Assembly: GCF_000980885.2 (NCBI RefSeq)
Contig: NZ_LBDA02000049.1
Location: 1 to 64,000, forward strand
Reading direction: 5' to 3'
Length of the DNA: 64,000 nucleotides
Source of the DNA: Streptomyces malaysiense
GTDB taxonomy: Bacteria > Actinomycetota > Actinomycetes > Streptomycetales > Streptomycetaceae
Of this stretch, positions 29,105 through 37,813 are shown piece by piece (position 1 is the first letter of the stretch; each line of letters opens with the position of its first letter). The notes below the pieces were generated by a model. That model was not told the DNA's origin. It did not search any database and saw only the letters and a list, made by a program, of their open reading frames with translations. Made by a program: the position numbers and the translations under genes.

Positions 29105-29745
29105 GCGCGGCCGCCAAGAAGGTCGTCGTCTTCGACTACGGCTTCGGCAACGTCCGCTCGGCCGAGCGCGCCCTGGCGCGGGTCGGCGCCGACGTGGAGA
29201 TCACGCGCGACTTCGACGCGGCGATGAACGCGGACGGTCTGCTGGTGCCGGGCGTCGGCGCCTTCGCCGCCTGTATGCGGGGCCTGCTCGACGCCCGCGG
29301 TGACTGGGTCATCGACCGCCGGCTGTCCGGCGGACGCCCGGTGATGGGCATCTGCGTCGGCATGCAGATCCTGTTCTCGCGCGGCATCGAGCACGGCGTC
29401 CAGGCCGAGGGCCTGGAGGAATGGCCCGGCACCGTAGGCCCCCTGGAGGCCGACGTCGTGCCCCACATGGGCTGGAACACCGTCGACGCGCCCGCCGACT
29501 CCGAGCTGTTCGCCGGCCTGGACGCCGGCGCCCGCTTCTACTTCGTGCACTCCTACGCCGTCCACGACTGGACGCAGGAGACCCACAACCCGCTGATCGC
29601 CGCGCCGAAGGTCACCTGGGCCACGCACGGCAAGCCCTTCGTCGCGGCGGTGGAGAACGGCGCCCTGTGGGCCACCCAGTTCCACCCCGAGAAGTCCGGC
29701 GACGCCGGCGCCCAGCTCCTCACCAACTGGATCGGAACCCTGTAG
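29095..29745 (+). CDS. hisH: Imidazole glycerol phosphate synthase, glutaminase subunit
   Basis: A 216-aa class I glutamine amidotransferase supplying ammonia to HisF. The nucleophile is Cys87 in GICVGMQIL, with catalytic His and Glu in TQFHPEKSG. I use GTG 29095 (VELSAAAKK, matching the usual MELS start of Streptomyces HisH). TTG 29101, with GGAGG 7 nt upstream, is a strong alternative; either overlaps the upstream 54-aa gene. Confidence 0.95.
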   Translation: MELSAAAKKVVVFDYGFGNVRSAERALARVGADVEITRDFDAAMNADGLLVPGVGAFAACMRGLLDARGDWVIDRRLSGGRPVMGICVGMQILFSRGIEHGVQAEGLEEWPGTVGPLEADVVPHMGWNTVDAPADSELFAGLDAGARFYFVHSYAVHDWTQETHNPLIAAPKVTWATHGKPFVAAVENGALWATQFHPEKSGDAGAQLLTNWIGTL

Positions 29746-29748
29746 ACC

Positions 29749-30471
29749 ATGGCCAAGCTCGAACTCCTCCCCGCCGTCGACGTCCGCGACGGCCAGGCCG
29801 TACGCCTCGTCCACGGCGAGTCCGGGACCGAGACCTCCTACGGCTCGCCGCTGGAGGCCGCCCTCGCCTGGCAGCGGTCCGGCGCCGAGTGGCTGCACCT
29901 GGTCGACCTGGACGCGGCCTTCGGCACCGGTGACAACCGGGCGCTGATCGCCGAGGTCGCGCGGGCCATGGACATCAAGGTGGAGCTGTCCGGCGGCATC
30001 CGCGACGACGACACCCTCGCCGCCGCTCTCGCCACCGGCTGCACCCGCGTGAACCTCGGCACCGCCGCCCTGGAGACCCCGGAGTGGGTCGCCAAGGTGA
30101 TCGCCGAGCACGGCGACAAGATCGCCGTCGGCCTGGACGTGCGGGGCACCACCCTGCGCGGCCGCGGCTGGACCCGCGACGGCGGCGACCTCTACGAGAC
30201 GCTGGACCGCCTGAACAAGGAGGGCTGCGCGCGCTACGTCGTCACCGACATCGCCAAGGACGGCACCCTCCAGGGCCCCAACCTGGAGCTGCTGCGCAAC
30301 GTGTGCGCGGCCACCGACCGGCCGGTCGTGGCGTCCGGCGGCGTGTCCTGCCTGGACGACCTGCGCGCCATCGCCGAACTGGTGCCCCTCGGTGTGGAGG
30401 GCTCCATCGTCGGGAAGGCCCTGTACGCGAAGGCGTTCACCCTGGAAGAGGCCCTGGCGGCCACGTCGTGA
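29749..30471 (+). CDS. priA: Bifunctional HisA/TrpF isomerase PriA
   Basis: A 240-aa TIM-barrel isomerase. N-terminal AVDVRDGQAVRLVHGE carries the first catalytic Asp; VELSGGIRDD and VASGGVSCLDDL are phosphate-binding loops. In Streptomyces and mycobacteria this protein (PriA) catalyses both the HisA step and the phosphoribosylanthranilate isomerase (TrpF) step. Consistent with that, no trpF occurs in the trp genes here. The ATG is 3 nt after the hisH stop. Confidence 0.95.
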   Translation: MAKLELLPAVDVRDGQAVRLVHGESGTETSYGSPLEAALAWQRSGAEWLHLVDLDAAFGTGDNRALIAEVARAMDIKVELSGGIRDDDTLAAALATGCTRVNLGTAALETPEWVAKVIAEHGDKIAVGLDVRGTTLRGRGWTRDGGDLYETLDRLNKEGCARYVVTDIAKDGTLQGPNLELLRNVCAATDRPVVASGGVSCLDDLRAIAELVPLGVEGSIVGKALYAKAFTLEEALAATS

Positions 30472-30487
30472 AAAGGGACACAGTGTC

Positions 30488-30883
30488 ATGACATCTCAAG
30501 GCGCCCGGCGGGTGCAGAGCGCAAGTCCCTGGGAAGAGAGTTTCGGCTTCGCGCGCGCCGTCGCGGCGGGGGACCGGGTGTCGGTGGGCGGCACCACGTC
30601 CTTCAAGGGCACGGTCCTGTACGGCGAGGGTGATCCCTACGAGCAGACCAGGGTCGCCTTCGGGAACGCCCTGGAGGCGCTCAAGGAGTTCGGGCTCGGC
30701 GTGGAGTCCGTGATCCGCACCCGTATGTACCTGAGCCATGTGCGCGACGTCGACGAGGCCGGCCGGGCCCACAAGGAGCTGTTCGACTCCGTGCGCCCCG
30801 CCTCGACCCTGCTGGTGGTCGAGGGCTTCGTGGACCCGCGCATCCTGGTCGAAGTAGAGCTTGAAGCATTCAGAGGAGCCTGA
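30488..30883 (+). CDS. RidA/YjgF-family protein
   Basis: A 131-aa RidA-superfamily protein (GGTTSFKGTVLYGEGDPYEQTR at ~34-55; RTRMYLSHVRDVDEAGRAHKELF). Canonical RidA deaminates reactive enamine/imine intermediates from PLP enzymes using an Arg near the C-terminus. Here the C-terminal stretch reads VDPRILVEVELEAF, so the Arg is retained. It sits between priA and hisF in the his operon, with AAGGGA before the ATG. The role in histidine synthesis is an inference from position. Confidence 0.88.
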   Translation: MTSQGARRVQSASPWEESFGFARAVAAGDRVSVGGTTSFKGTVLYGEGDPYEQTRVAFGNALEALKEFGLGVESVIRTRMYLSHVRDVDEAGRAHKELFDSVRPASTLLVVEGFVDPRILVEVELEAFRGA

Positions 30884-30889
30884 GCAGTC

Positions 30890-31645
30890 ATGACCCTGGC
30901 GGTCCGAGTCATCCCCTGCCTGGACGTGGACAACGGCCGGGTCGTCAAGGGCGTCAACTTCCAGAACCTGCGCGACGCGGGCGACCCCGTCGAGATGGCC
31001 AAGGTGTACGACGCCGAGGGCGCCGACGAGCTGACGTTCCTGGACATCACCGCGTCCTCGGGTGACCGGGAGACGACGTACGACGTGGTGCGCCGCACCG
31101 CCGAGCAGGTGTTCATCCCGCTCACCGTCGGCGGCGGCGTCCGCACCGTCGAGGACGTGGACAAGCTGCTGCGGGCCGGCGCCGACAAGGTGGGTGTGAA
31201 CACCGCGGCGATCGCCCGGCCCGAGCTGATCCGCGAGATCGCCGAGCGCTTCGGCCGCCAGGTGCTGGTCCTGTCGGTGGACGCCCGGCGCACCGCGTCG
31301 GGGTCCTTCGAGGTGACCACGCACGGCGGCCGCCGGGGCACCGGCATCGACGCCGTCGAGTGGGCGCACCGGGCCGCCGAACTGGGCGCGGGCGAGATCC
31401 TGCTGAACTCGATGGACGCCGACGGCACCAAGGACGGCTACGACCTGGAGATGATCGCCGCCGTCCGGGCGCACGTCTCCGTGCCGGTGATCGCCTCCGG
31501 CGGCGCGGGCAGGCTGGCCGACTTCCCGCCGGCGGTCACCGCCGGCGCGGACGCGGTCCTCGCGGCCTCCGTCTTCCACTTCGGCGACCTGCGGATCGGC
31601 GAGGTGAAGGAGACCCTGCGGGAGGCGGGACACCCCGTCCGCTGA
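30890..31645 (+). CDS. hisF: Imidazole glycerol phosphate synthase, cyclase subunit
   Basis: A 251-aa TIM-barrel cyclase that uses HisH-derived ammonia to form imidazole glycerol phosphate and AICAR. Motifs: IPCLDVDNGRVVKGVNF with catalytic Asp11, LTVGGGVRTVEDV, INSMDADGTKDGY-like LLNSMDADGTKDGYD with the second catalytic Asp, and IASGGAGRL. It is the last gene of the operon, 6 nt after ridA, followed by a strong hairpin. Confidence 0.97.
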   Translation: MTLAVRVIPCLDVDNGRVVKGVNFQNLRDAGDPVEMAKVYDAEGADELTFLDITASSGDRETTYDVVRRTAEQVFIPLTVGGGVRTVEDVDKLLRAGADKVGVNTAAIARPELIREIAERFGRQVLVLSVDARRTASGSFEVTTHGGRRGTGIDAVEWAHRAAELGAGEILLNSMDADGTKDGYDLEMIAAVRAHVSVPVIASGGAGRLADFPPAVTAGADAVLAASVFHFGDLRIGEVKETLREAGHPVR

Positions 31646-31661
31646 CGCGCGCGTCTCCCCG

Positions 31662-31692
31662 GGCCCCGGTGGCTGAGCCACCGGGGCCTTCT
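31662..31692 (+). terminator. Rho-independent terminator of the his operon
   Basis: GGCCCCGGTGGC (31662-31673) pairs perfectly with GCCACCGGGGCC (31677-31688) over a 3-nt loop, followed by TTCTC. It lies 17 nt after the hisF stop. Confidence 0.88.
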
Positions 31693-31715
31693 CACGTCCG
31701 GTCACGGGACGGAAG

Positions 31716-31737
31716 TTGCGCAAAATTTATTGCGCAA
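31716..31737. promoter_or_regulatory. Duplicated TTGCGCAA operator of the ArsR-type regulator
   Basis: Two perfect 8-bp palindromes TTGCGCAA (31716-31723 and 31730-31737) are separated by AATTTA. The repeat period is 14 bp. They lie 29-50 bp before the regulator's ATG, in the promoter, and are the only AT-rich island nearby. Autoregulation is the natural reading. Confidence 0.65.
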
Positions 31738-31765
31738 GATTTCTTTCGTATCTAGGGTCGTGGAC

Positions 31766-32356
31766 ATGACAGAGAAGGAAAGGGGCCGCCGGATCAAGGA
31801 CATGGGCACGCTCAAGGCGCTCGCCCACCCCCTGCGGATGCGGCTGTACCGGGCCCTGACACTCGCCGGCACCGCCACCGCCTCCCAGCTCGCCGAGCAG
31901 GTCGACGAGGCGGTCTCACTGGCCAGCTACCACCTGCGCAAGCTCGCCGAGCACGGGCTGATCGAAGAGGCCGAGCCGCAGCGCGGGGACGCGCGGGAGC
32001 GCTGGTGGCGGCCCGCCTCCGACGGCGTGCGGATCCGCGACGAGGACTTCCGCGACGCCCCCGAGGAGATCGCCGCGCACACCGCCGCGAGCCGGCTCTT
32101 CTTCGCCCAGCGGTCCGACATGTACCTGCGCTTCCTGGACGAACGCCCGCAGTGGGGCGAGCGGTGGGCACCCGGCGCGGTCTCCTCCGAGGCCGTGCTG
32201 CGGCTCACGCCCGGCGAACTCGCCGAACTGAGCGGGGAGATGCTCGCCCTCGTGCGGCGCTACGACGAGCGCGGCCGGGCCGCGGAGGCCGCGGGGGAGG
32301 GCGAGGGCCGCGAGAACGTCGCGGTGCACACCTACGCCTTCCCCTTCCACGGCTGA
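31766..32356 (+). CDS. ArsR/HTH_20-type transcriptional regulator
   Basis: A 196-aa regulator with an N-terminal winged helix (residues ~10-75: LKALAHPLRMRLYRAL, ATASQLAEQVDEAVSLASYHLRKLAEHGLI). A ~110-residue C-terminal effector domain follows. There is no metal-binding Cys cluster, so the ligand is probably organic. ATG 31766 is chosen because translation from earlier codons would run through the operator; no SD is visible. It lies 48 nt upstream of an MFS transporter, a classic regulator-exporter pair. Confidence 0.85.
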   Translation: MTEKERGRRIKDMGTLKALAHPLRMRLYRALTLAGTATASQLAEQVDEAVSLASYHLRKLAEHGLIEEAEPQRGDARERWWRPASDGVRIRDEDFRDAPEEIAAHTAASRLFFAQRSDMYLRFLDERPQWGERWAPGAVSSEAVLRLTPGELAELSGEMLALVRRYDERGRAAEAAGEGEGRENVAVHTYAFPFHG

Positions 32357-32404
32357 ACCCCGCCGCTTCCCCGCCCCCGCGCCCCGGCCTCACAAGGAGC
32401 CCCC

Positions 32405-33643
32405 TTGAGCTCGACCCTCGTCGCCCCCGCCGCCGTGCAGGCCCACCGGGACCCCAATGTGCGGCGCTGGCTGGCCGCCTACACGTGCTCCATGCTCGGG
32501 GACAGCGTGTACTACCTGGCGCTGTCCTGGGCGGCCGTGCGGGCCGGGACGGCGGCACAGGCCGGCCTGGTGATGTCGGCGAGCGCGCTGCCCCGGGCCG
32601 TGCTGATGCTCGGCGGGGGAGTGATCGCCGACCGGCTCGGACCCCGGCGGGTCGTCATCGGCAGCGACGCGCTGCGCTGCGCCGCCGTCCTCGCGGTGGC
32701 CGCCCTGCTGTACCTCACCGGCCCCGGACTGTGGCCGCTCGCCCTGCTGGCGCTGGTCTTCGGCACCGTGGACGCCGTGTTCGTGCCCGCCGTGGGCGCC
32801 CTGCCCGCCCGGGTGACCGGCAAGGACCAACTGGCCCGCGTCCAGGGCATGCGCGGCCTGGCCATCCGCTTCGCGAGCGTCGTCGGCGCCCCGCTCGGCG
32901 GCCTCGGCGTGGCCGTCGGCGGCGCCTCCGCGGCCTTCGCCCTCGCCGGAGCGCTGATCGCCGTGTCCGTGCCGCTGCTGCTCTCCGTGCGGATACGGGA
33001 GCTGCCCGGCGGCCGCCCGGACGGCCCGCGCGCCACCGCCTGGGCCGACCTCGCGGCCGGGCTGCGCCACATCCGAGGCCACCGCGTCCTCGCCCCGCTG
33101 ATGCTCGCCATCGCCCTCGGCGACCTGGGCTTCGTCGGCCCGCTCAACGTCGGGCTGACCCTGCTCGCCGAGCACCGCGGCTGGGGCGCCTCCGGGATGG
33201 GCCGGGTGCTCGCCGGGTTCGGCGTGGGAGCCGGCACCGCCTCGCTGCTGCTCACCCTCCGGGGCCGGCTGCCGCGCGCCGGACTGCTCGCCGGCGTCAC
33301 CATCGTCGTCGGATCGCTGGCCATCGGCGCCCTCGCCTACGCGCCCGGCCTCTGGGCGGCCGTCGGCACCGCCCTGCTCGTCGGCCTGCTGACCGGGCTC
33401 AGCGGCGCCCTGTGCGGCGCCCTGCTCCAGACCCAGGCCGACCCCGCCTGCCTCGGCCGCGTCACCGCCGTCTCCAGCCTGATCAGCCTCGGTTTCACCC
33501 CGCTGAGCATGCCCCTCGCCGCCGCCGCGATCGGCGTCTGGGGGCTCGGCCCCGTCTACCTTGTCAGCGCCGGCGTGTGCGCCCTCGGCGGGGTCGTCGC
33601 CCTCGTCGTACCGGCCCTGCGCCGCGCCGAACTGCCCGCCTGA
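32405..33643 (+). CDS. MFS transporter (probable drug efflux)
   Basis: A 412-aa major facilitator with 12 hydrophobic segments. The loop between TM2 and TM3 reads GGGVIADRLGPRRVV, the MFS signature motif A. It resembles the enterobactin/multidrug exporter-like MFS group. The TTG start at 32405 follows AAGGAG. The substrate is unknown; probably controlled by the upstream ArsR-type regulator. Its stop is 3 nt from that of the convergent VOC gene. Confidence 0.88.
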   Translation: MSSTLVAPAAVQAHRDPNVRRWLAAYTCSMLGDSVYYLALSWAAVRAGTAAQAGLVMSASALPRAVLMLGGGVIADRLGPRRVVIGSDALRCAAVLAVAALLYLTGPGLWPLALLALVFGTVDAVFVPAVGALPARVTGKDQLARVQGMRGLAIRFASVVGAPLGGLGVAVGGASAAFALAGALIAVSVPLLLSVRIRELPGGRPDGPRATAWADLAAGLRHIRGHRVLAPLMLAIALGDLGFVGPLNVGLTLLAEHRGWGASGMGRVLAGFGVGAGTASLLLTLRGRLPRAGLLAGVTIVVGSLAIGALAYAPGLWAAVGTALLVGLLTGLSGALCGALLQTQADPACLGRVTAVSSLISLGFTPLSMPLAAAAIGVWGLGPVYLVSAGVCALGGVVALVVPALRRAELPA

Positions 33644-33646
33644 GGC

Positions 33647-34045
33647 TCACCCCTTCGGCTGCACCAGCTGCACCAGGTTGCCGCACGTGTCGTCGAACAC
33701 CGCCGCCAGCACCGGCCCCTGCTCCCGCGGACCATGGGGGAAGCGGACACCCAGGCGGCTCAGGCGCCGGTGCTCGGCGGCGAGGTCGTCCACGGAGAAC
33801 ACGATGCAGGGGATGCCCGCCTCGTACAGCGCGCGGCGGTACGACTCGGCGATGGGGCCCTGGCCGGGTTCCAGCAGCAGCTGGAGGTCCGGCTGGGCGC
33901 CCCCGGACGCGCCGACCGTGACGAAGGGGACGCCGTCCCCGAGGTCCATGCTGGTGCGCGTCTCGAAGCCGAGGACGTCCGTGTAGAAGGCGTGCGCCCG
34001 CGCCACGTCGTCCACGTACACCCCGGTCATCGCGACCTTGATCAC
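33647..34045 (-). CDS. VOC-family (glyoxalase/bleomycin resistance) protein
   Basis: A 132-aa vicinal oxygen chelate protein with two beta-alpha-beta-beta-beta modules: VYVDDVARAHAFYTDVLGF and AAVFDDTCGNLVQLVQP. The Glu/His metal ligands of true glyoxalase I are only partly visible, so binding or another VOC activity is possible. It follows the DinB-like gene on the same strand with a 15-nt gap. Confidence 0.85.
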   Translation of the reverse strand: MIKVAMTGVYVDDVARAHAFYTDVLGFETRTSMDLGDGVPFVTVGASGGAQPDLQLLLEPGQGPIAESYRRALYEAGIPCIVFSVDDLAAEHRRLSRLGVRFPHGPREQGPVLAAVFDDTCGNLVQLVQPKG

Positions 34046-34060
34046 GGGCGGCCTCCCTGG

Positions 34061-34696
34061 TCAGAACCCCAGCTGCTTGGAGGAGTGCAGCTTGTCGATC
34101 GCGTCCGCCTCGCCCTCCAGCTCCACCCGCGCCGCCCGGTCCCGGCCGAACGCGAACAGCAGCAGCTCCGAGGGCTCCCCGGTCGCCGTGACCACCGGGA
34201 CGCCCTTGTGCGCCACCACGGTCTGCCCGTCGGGCCGGCGCAGCACCAGACCGGTCGGCACCCCGCGCCCGAGCAGCCGCGCCGTCCGCTCCAGACGCGA
34301 CCACAGCGCGTCCTGGAACACCGGGTCCAGCTCCCGCGCGCTCCAGTCCCGCTGCGCCCGGCGCACGTCCTCGGTGTGCACGTAGAACTCCACCGTGTTC
34401 GCGGCCTCGTCCACCTGCTTGACCTGGAACGGCGAGAACCGCGGCGGCCCCGTGCGGATCAGCTGGACCAGTTCCTCGTAGGGCTTCGCGGTGTACTCCG
34501 CCGTCACCTTCTCCAGACGCGGGGCGAGCTGCTTGATCAGCGCGCCCCCGGCCGCGTCCGGGCGGCGCTCGCGCACGATCACGTGCGCGGCCAGGTCCCG
34601 GGTCCGCCAGCCCTCGCACAGCGTCGGTGCGTCCGGGCCCACGGTTTCCAAGAGGTCGGCGAACAGGAGCCGTTCACGCTTGGCGAAGGTCGACAT
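34061..34696 (-). CDS. TIGR03085-type DinB-like metal-binding protein
   Basis: A 211-aa protein of the DinB/mycothiol-dependent maleylpyruvate isomerase-like fold. The N-terminal motif LCEGWRTRDLAAHVIVRERRPDA and later EFYVHTEDVRRAQ provide the His residues expected to bind metal. Related actinobacterial proteins are thought to use mycothiol, but the reaction here is unknown. It is divergent from hisI, and pairs with the VOC gene downstream. Confidence 0.85.
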   Translation of the reverse strand: MSTFAKRERLLFADLLETVGPDAPTLCEGWRTRDLAAHVIVRERRPDAAGGALIKQLAPRLEKVTAEYTAKPYEELVQLIRTGPPRFSPFQVKQVDEAANTVEFYVHTEDVRRAQRDWSARELDPVFQDALWSRLERTARLLGRGVPTGLVLRRPDGQTVVAHKGVPVVTATGEPSELLLFAFGRDRAARVELEGEADAIDKLHSSKQLGF

Positions 34697-34778
34697 GGGG
34701 TCAGCCTACGGCCGGCCACCGGTCCGCGCAGTGGACACCCGCCCGGAGCCGCCGGTGACGCGCGGCACAATGGCATCC

Positions 34779-35177
34779 ATGACCAGTACGCCCGGAACCC
34801 CCCGGCCCAGCAGCCTCGCCCCGGAGATCGCCGCCCGCCTCAAGCGCAGCGCCGACGGCCTCCTGCCCGCCATCGCCCAGCAGCACGACACCGGAGAGGT
34901 GCTCATGCTCGGCTGGATGGACGACGAGGCACTGCACCGGACCCTGACCACCGGCCGCTGCACCTACTGGTCGCGCAGCCGCCAGGAGTACTGGGTCAAG
35001 GGCGACACCTCCGGCCACGTCCAGTGGGTGAAGTCGGTCGCGCTGGACTGCGACGCCGACACCGTGCTGGTCCAGGTCGACCAGGAGGGCGCCGCCTGCC
35101 ACACCGGCGCGCGCACCTGCTTCGACGAGGACGTGCTCCTGGAGGACGCCGGTCTCCCGTCCGGCGCGGACCGGTGA
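34779..35177 (+). CDS. hisI: Phosphoribosyl-AMP cyclohydrolase
   Basis: A 132-aa monofunctional HisI that opens the adenine ring of phosphoribosyl-AMP. Motifs: EVLMLGWMDDEAL, YWSRSRQEYWVKG and the zinc-binding DCDADT with CHTGARTCF. It lacks the HisE domain. ATG 34779 is used (ATG 34770 is also in frame). CACAAT, overlapping that earlier ATG, may serve as the -10 of a leaderless promoter. It is detached from the main his operon and overlaps trpE as GTGA. Confidence 0.95.
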   Translation: MTSTPGTPRPSSLAPEIAARLKRSADGLLPAIAQQHDTGEVLMLGWMDDEALHRTLTTGRCTYWSRSRQEYWVKGDTSGHVQWVKSVALDCDADTVLVQVDQEGAACHTGARTCFDEDVLLEDAGLPSGADR

Positions 35178-36667
35178 GCCCCGCCGCCATGGACCTGGAG
35201 ACCTTCCGCAAGCTCGCCGCCGACCGGCGTGTCATCCCGGTCACCCGCAAACTGCTCGCCGACGGCGACACCCCGGTGGCCCTCTACCGCAAGCTGGCCG
35301 GCGAACGCCCCGGGACCTTCCTGCTGGAGTCCGCGGAGAACGGCCGCTCCTGGTCGCGCTACTCCTTCGTGGGCGTGCGCAGCGCCGCCACCCTCACCGC
35401 CCGCGACGGCGCGGCCCACTGGCTCGGCACCCCGCCCGTCGGCGTCCCCGTCGACGGCGACCCCCTCAAGGCGCTGCGCGCCACCCTCCAGGCCCTGCAC
35501 ACCCCGCACACCGAGGGCCTGCCGCCCTTCACCGGCGGGATGGTCGGCTACCTCGGCTACGACATCGTGCGCCGCCTGGAGAAGATCGGCCCCGGTGAGC
35601 GCGACGACCTGGGGCTGCCCGAGCTGACCATGCTCCTGACCAGCGACCTCGCCGTGATGGACCACTGGGAGGGCTCGGTCCTGCTGATCGCCAACGCGAT
35701 CAACCACAACGACCTCGACACCGGCGTGGACGAGGCGTACGAGGACGCGGTGGCCCGCCTCGACGCCATGGAGGCCGACCTCACCCGGGCCGTGGCCCAG
35801 CCCCCGGCCGCACTGCCGCCCTCCGAGCTGCCCGAGTACACCGCGCTGTGGGGCGGCCCCGACTTCCGGCGCGCCGTGGAGGACGTCAAGGAGCGCATCC
35901 GCGCGGGCGAGGCCTTCCAGGTCGTCCCCTCGCAGCGCTTCGAGACGCCGTGCACGGCGAGCGCCCTGGACGTCTACCGGGTGCTGCGGGCCACCAATCC
36001 GTCGCCGTACATGTACCTGTTCCGCTTCGACGGCTTCGACGTCGTCGGCTCGTCACCCGAGGCCCTGGTCAAGGTCGAGGACGGCCGGGCCATGGTCCAT
36101 CCCATCGCCGGCACCCGGCACCGCGGCGTCACGCCGCAGGAGGACCAGGCGCTCGCCGACGAACTGCTCGCCGACCCCAAGGAGCGCGCCGAGCACCTGA
36201 TGCTGGTCGACCTCGGGCGCAACGACCTCGGGCGGGTCTGCGAGCCCGGCTCGGTCGAGGTGGTCGACTTCATGTCCGTCGAGCGCTACTCGCACGTGAT
36301 GCACATCGTCTCCACCGTCACCGGGCGGGTCGCCGACGGCCGTACCGCCTTCGACGTGCTCACCGCCTGCTTCCCGGCCGGCACCCTCTCCGGCGCCCCC
36401 AAGCCCCGCGCGATGCAGATCATCGACGAACTCGAACCGTCCCGGCGCGGTCTGTACGGCGGCTGCGTCGGCTACCTCGACTTCGCGGGCGACTCCGACA
36501 CCGCGATCGCCATCCGTACCGCCCTGCTGCGCGACGGCACGGCATACGTGCAGGCCGGAGCGGGCATCGTCGCCGACTCCGATCCGGTCGCCGAGGACCA
36601 GGAGTGCCGCAACAAGGCCGCGGCGGTGCTGCGGGCCGTGCACACCGCCAACCGGCTCGGCCGATAG
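35174..36667 (+). CDS. trpE: Anthranilate synthase component I
   Basis: A 497-aa chorismate-using enzyme making anthranilate with a TrpG partner encoded elsewhere. The N-terminal LLESAENGRSWSRYSFVG holds the feedback Trp-binding region. The chorismate-binding core has VVPSQRFE, YMYLFRFDGFDVVGSSPEALV, IAGTRHRG, HLMLVDLGRNDLGR and GAGIVADSDPVAE. The GTG at 35174 overlaps the hisI stop; ATG 35189 (MDLETFRKLA) is the alternative start. Confidence 0.96.
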   Translation: MSPAAMDLETFRKLAADRRVIPVTRKLLADGDTPVALYRKLAGERPGTFLLESAENGRSWSRYSFVGVRSAATLTARDGAAHWLGTPPVGVPVDGDPLKALRATLQALHTPHTEGLPPFTGGMVGYLGYDIVRRLEKIGPGERDDLGLPELTMLLTSDLAVMDHWEGSVLLIANAINHNDLDTGVDEAYEDAVARLDAMEADLTRAVAQPPAALPPSELPEYTALWGGPDFRRAVEDVKERIRAGEAFQVVPSQRFETPCTASALDVYRVLRATNPSPYMYLFRFDGFDVVGSSPEALVKVEDGRAMVHPIAGTRHRGVTPQEDQALADELLADPKERAEHLMLVDLGRNDLGRVCEPGSVEVVDFMSVERYSHVMHIVSTVTGRVADGRTAFDVLTACFPAGTLSGAPKPRAMQIIDELEPSRRGLYGGCVGYLDFAGDSDTAIAIRTALLRDGTAYVQAGAGIVADSDPVAEDQECRNKAAAVLRAVHTANRLGR

Positions 36668-36680
36668 GGCGCGTCTCACG

Positions 36681-36710
36681 GAACCCCGGGTGACGGTTCG
36701 CCCGGGGTTC
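36681..36710 (+). terminator. Perfect hairpin after trpE
   Basis: GAACCCCGGG pairs with CCCGGGGTTC around a 10-nt loop, 14 nt after the trpE stop. There is no T-tract. It may partially terminate or attenuate transcription before the next gene, whose -10-like GATAGT follows at 36715. Confidence 0.6.
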
Positions 36711-36727
36711 AGGCGATAGTGGAGTAC

Positions 36728-37357
36728 GTGACTGCCGTTCCTCACCCCCGTTCCGAAGCCGCCGCGCCCGCCCGGTCCGGCCGCCGGAGCCTCGCCGTGG
36801 CCCTCCTGTTCGGCGCGCTCGGCGCGGCCGTGGCGCTGCTCGCCAGCCGGCAGCGCTGGGCGGAGGGCACCGCGTCGGTGGCCGGCGGCGCGTTCCCGCT
36901 CACCGCGAAGGGCAGCGATGTCACGGGCGTGCCCGCGGCCCTCGCCATAGTGGGTCTCGCCGCGCTCGTCGCCGTCTTCGCCGTCCGCCGGGCCGGCCGC
37001 GTCCTCGTCGCCGGGCTGCTCTCGCTGTCCGGCGCGGGCATCATCGCGGCCGCCCTGGTCTCCGCCTCCGACGGCACCGTGCTGGACGAGAAGGCCGCCC
37101 AGGCCAGCGGCGACACCACCGCCACGGTCGCGGCGCTGAGCCACACCGGCTGGCCCTACGTGGCGGCCGCCGGTGGCCTGCTGATCCTGCTCGCGGGGCT
37201 GCTCGCGCTGCGCTTCGGCAGCGGCTGGCCCGCCATGTCCGGGCGCTACGAACGCGGCACCGACCGTCCGCGCAGATCGGCCAGGCCGGTCGATCCGGAG
37301 CGGCCCGAGGAGATCTGGAAGGCCCTGGACCGGGGCGAGGACCCCACCGGCGCCTGA
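36728..37357 (+). CDS. Trp-biosynthesis-associated membrane protein (TIGR02234)
   Basis: A 209-aa protein with four membrane helices (~25-45, ~70-85, ~95-115, ~150-170) and a charged C-terminal tail ending WKALDRGEDPTGA. The sequences RWAEGTA after TM1 and HTGWPYVAA before TM4 are typical of the actinobacterial trp-operon membrane protein family. Its role is unknown. GTG 36728 is favoured (VTAVPHPRSE); GTG 36719 is possible. Confidence 0.83.
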   Translation: MTAVPHPRSEAAAPARSGRRSLAVALLFGALGAAVALLASRQRWAEGTASVAGGAFPLTAKGSDVTGVPAALAIVGLAALVAVFAVRRAGRVLVAGLLSLSGAGIIAAALVSASDGTVLDEKAAQASGDTTATVAALSHTGWPYVAAAGGLLILLAGLLALRFGSGWPAMSGRYERGTDRPRRSARPVDPERPEEIWKALDRGEDPTGA

Positions 37358-37525
37358 CCGCGCGCGGATGTGGCGAATCAGACGCCACCCCCGCGTCCGG
37401 CGCGCGTGCGCGTACGGGACAATGGACGGCGAGCGTCCGGCTCGGACAGTGACGGGCGGGCTCGGAGCCGTACGACACGTACGTCGCTCTCCTGGGACAC
37501 GTACACAGCAACGAGGAGCACAGAC

Positions 37526-37789
37526 ATGGCGGGCAGCAGCCACGGCCACGGTCACACCCCGGCCGCCTGGACCGGCGTCATCATTTCCTTCATAGGCTTC
37601 CTGGTCGCCGGCGCCTTCATGGTGATGGCCAACGTCATCGGCTTCTGGGTCGGCATGGTGCTCATCATCGGCGGCGCGGTCGTCGGCGGCATCATGAAGG
37701 CCATGGGTCTCGGCGACCACCAGAAGCCCCTCGCGATGGTCGGCGGTGCCCCCATCGCCGTCCGCGAGCCCGTCGCGGTGGAGAGCTGA
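37526..37789 (+). CDS. HGxxPAAW-family small membrane protein
   Basis: An 87-aa protein. The His-rich N-terminus SSHGHGHTPAAWTGV carries the family-defining HG-x2-PAAW. Two membrane helices follow (~17-37, ~42-60), then a short tail. GGAG lies 8 nt before the ATG. It is encoded between trpE and trpC in Streptomyces and has no known function. The His cluster could bind metal (inference). Confidence 0.82.
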   Translation: MAGSSHGHGHTPAAWTGVIISFIGFLVAGAFMVMANVIGFWVGMVLIIGGAVVGGIMKAMGLGDHQKPLAMVGGAPIAVREPVAVES

Positions 37790-37813
37790 GCGGCCGAGCA
37801 CGCGCCTCTTCGT

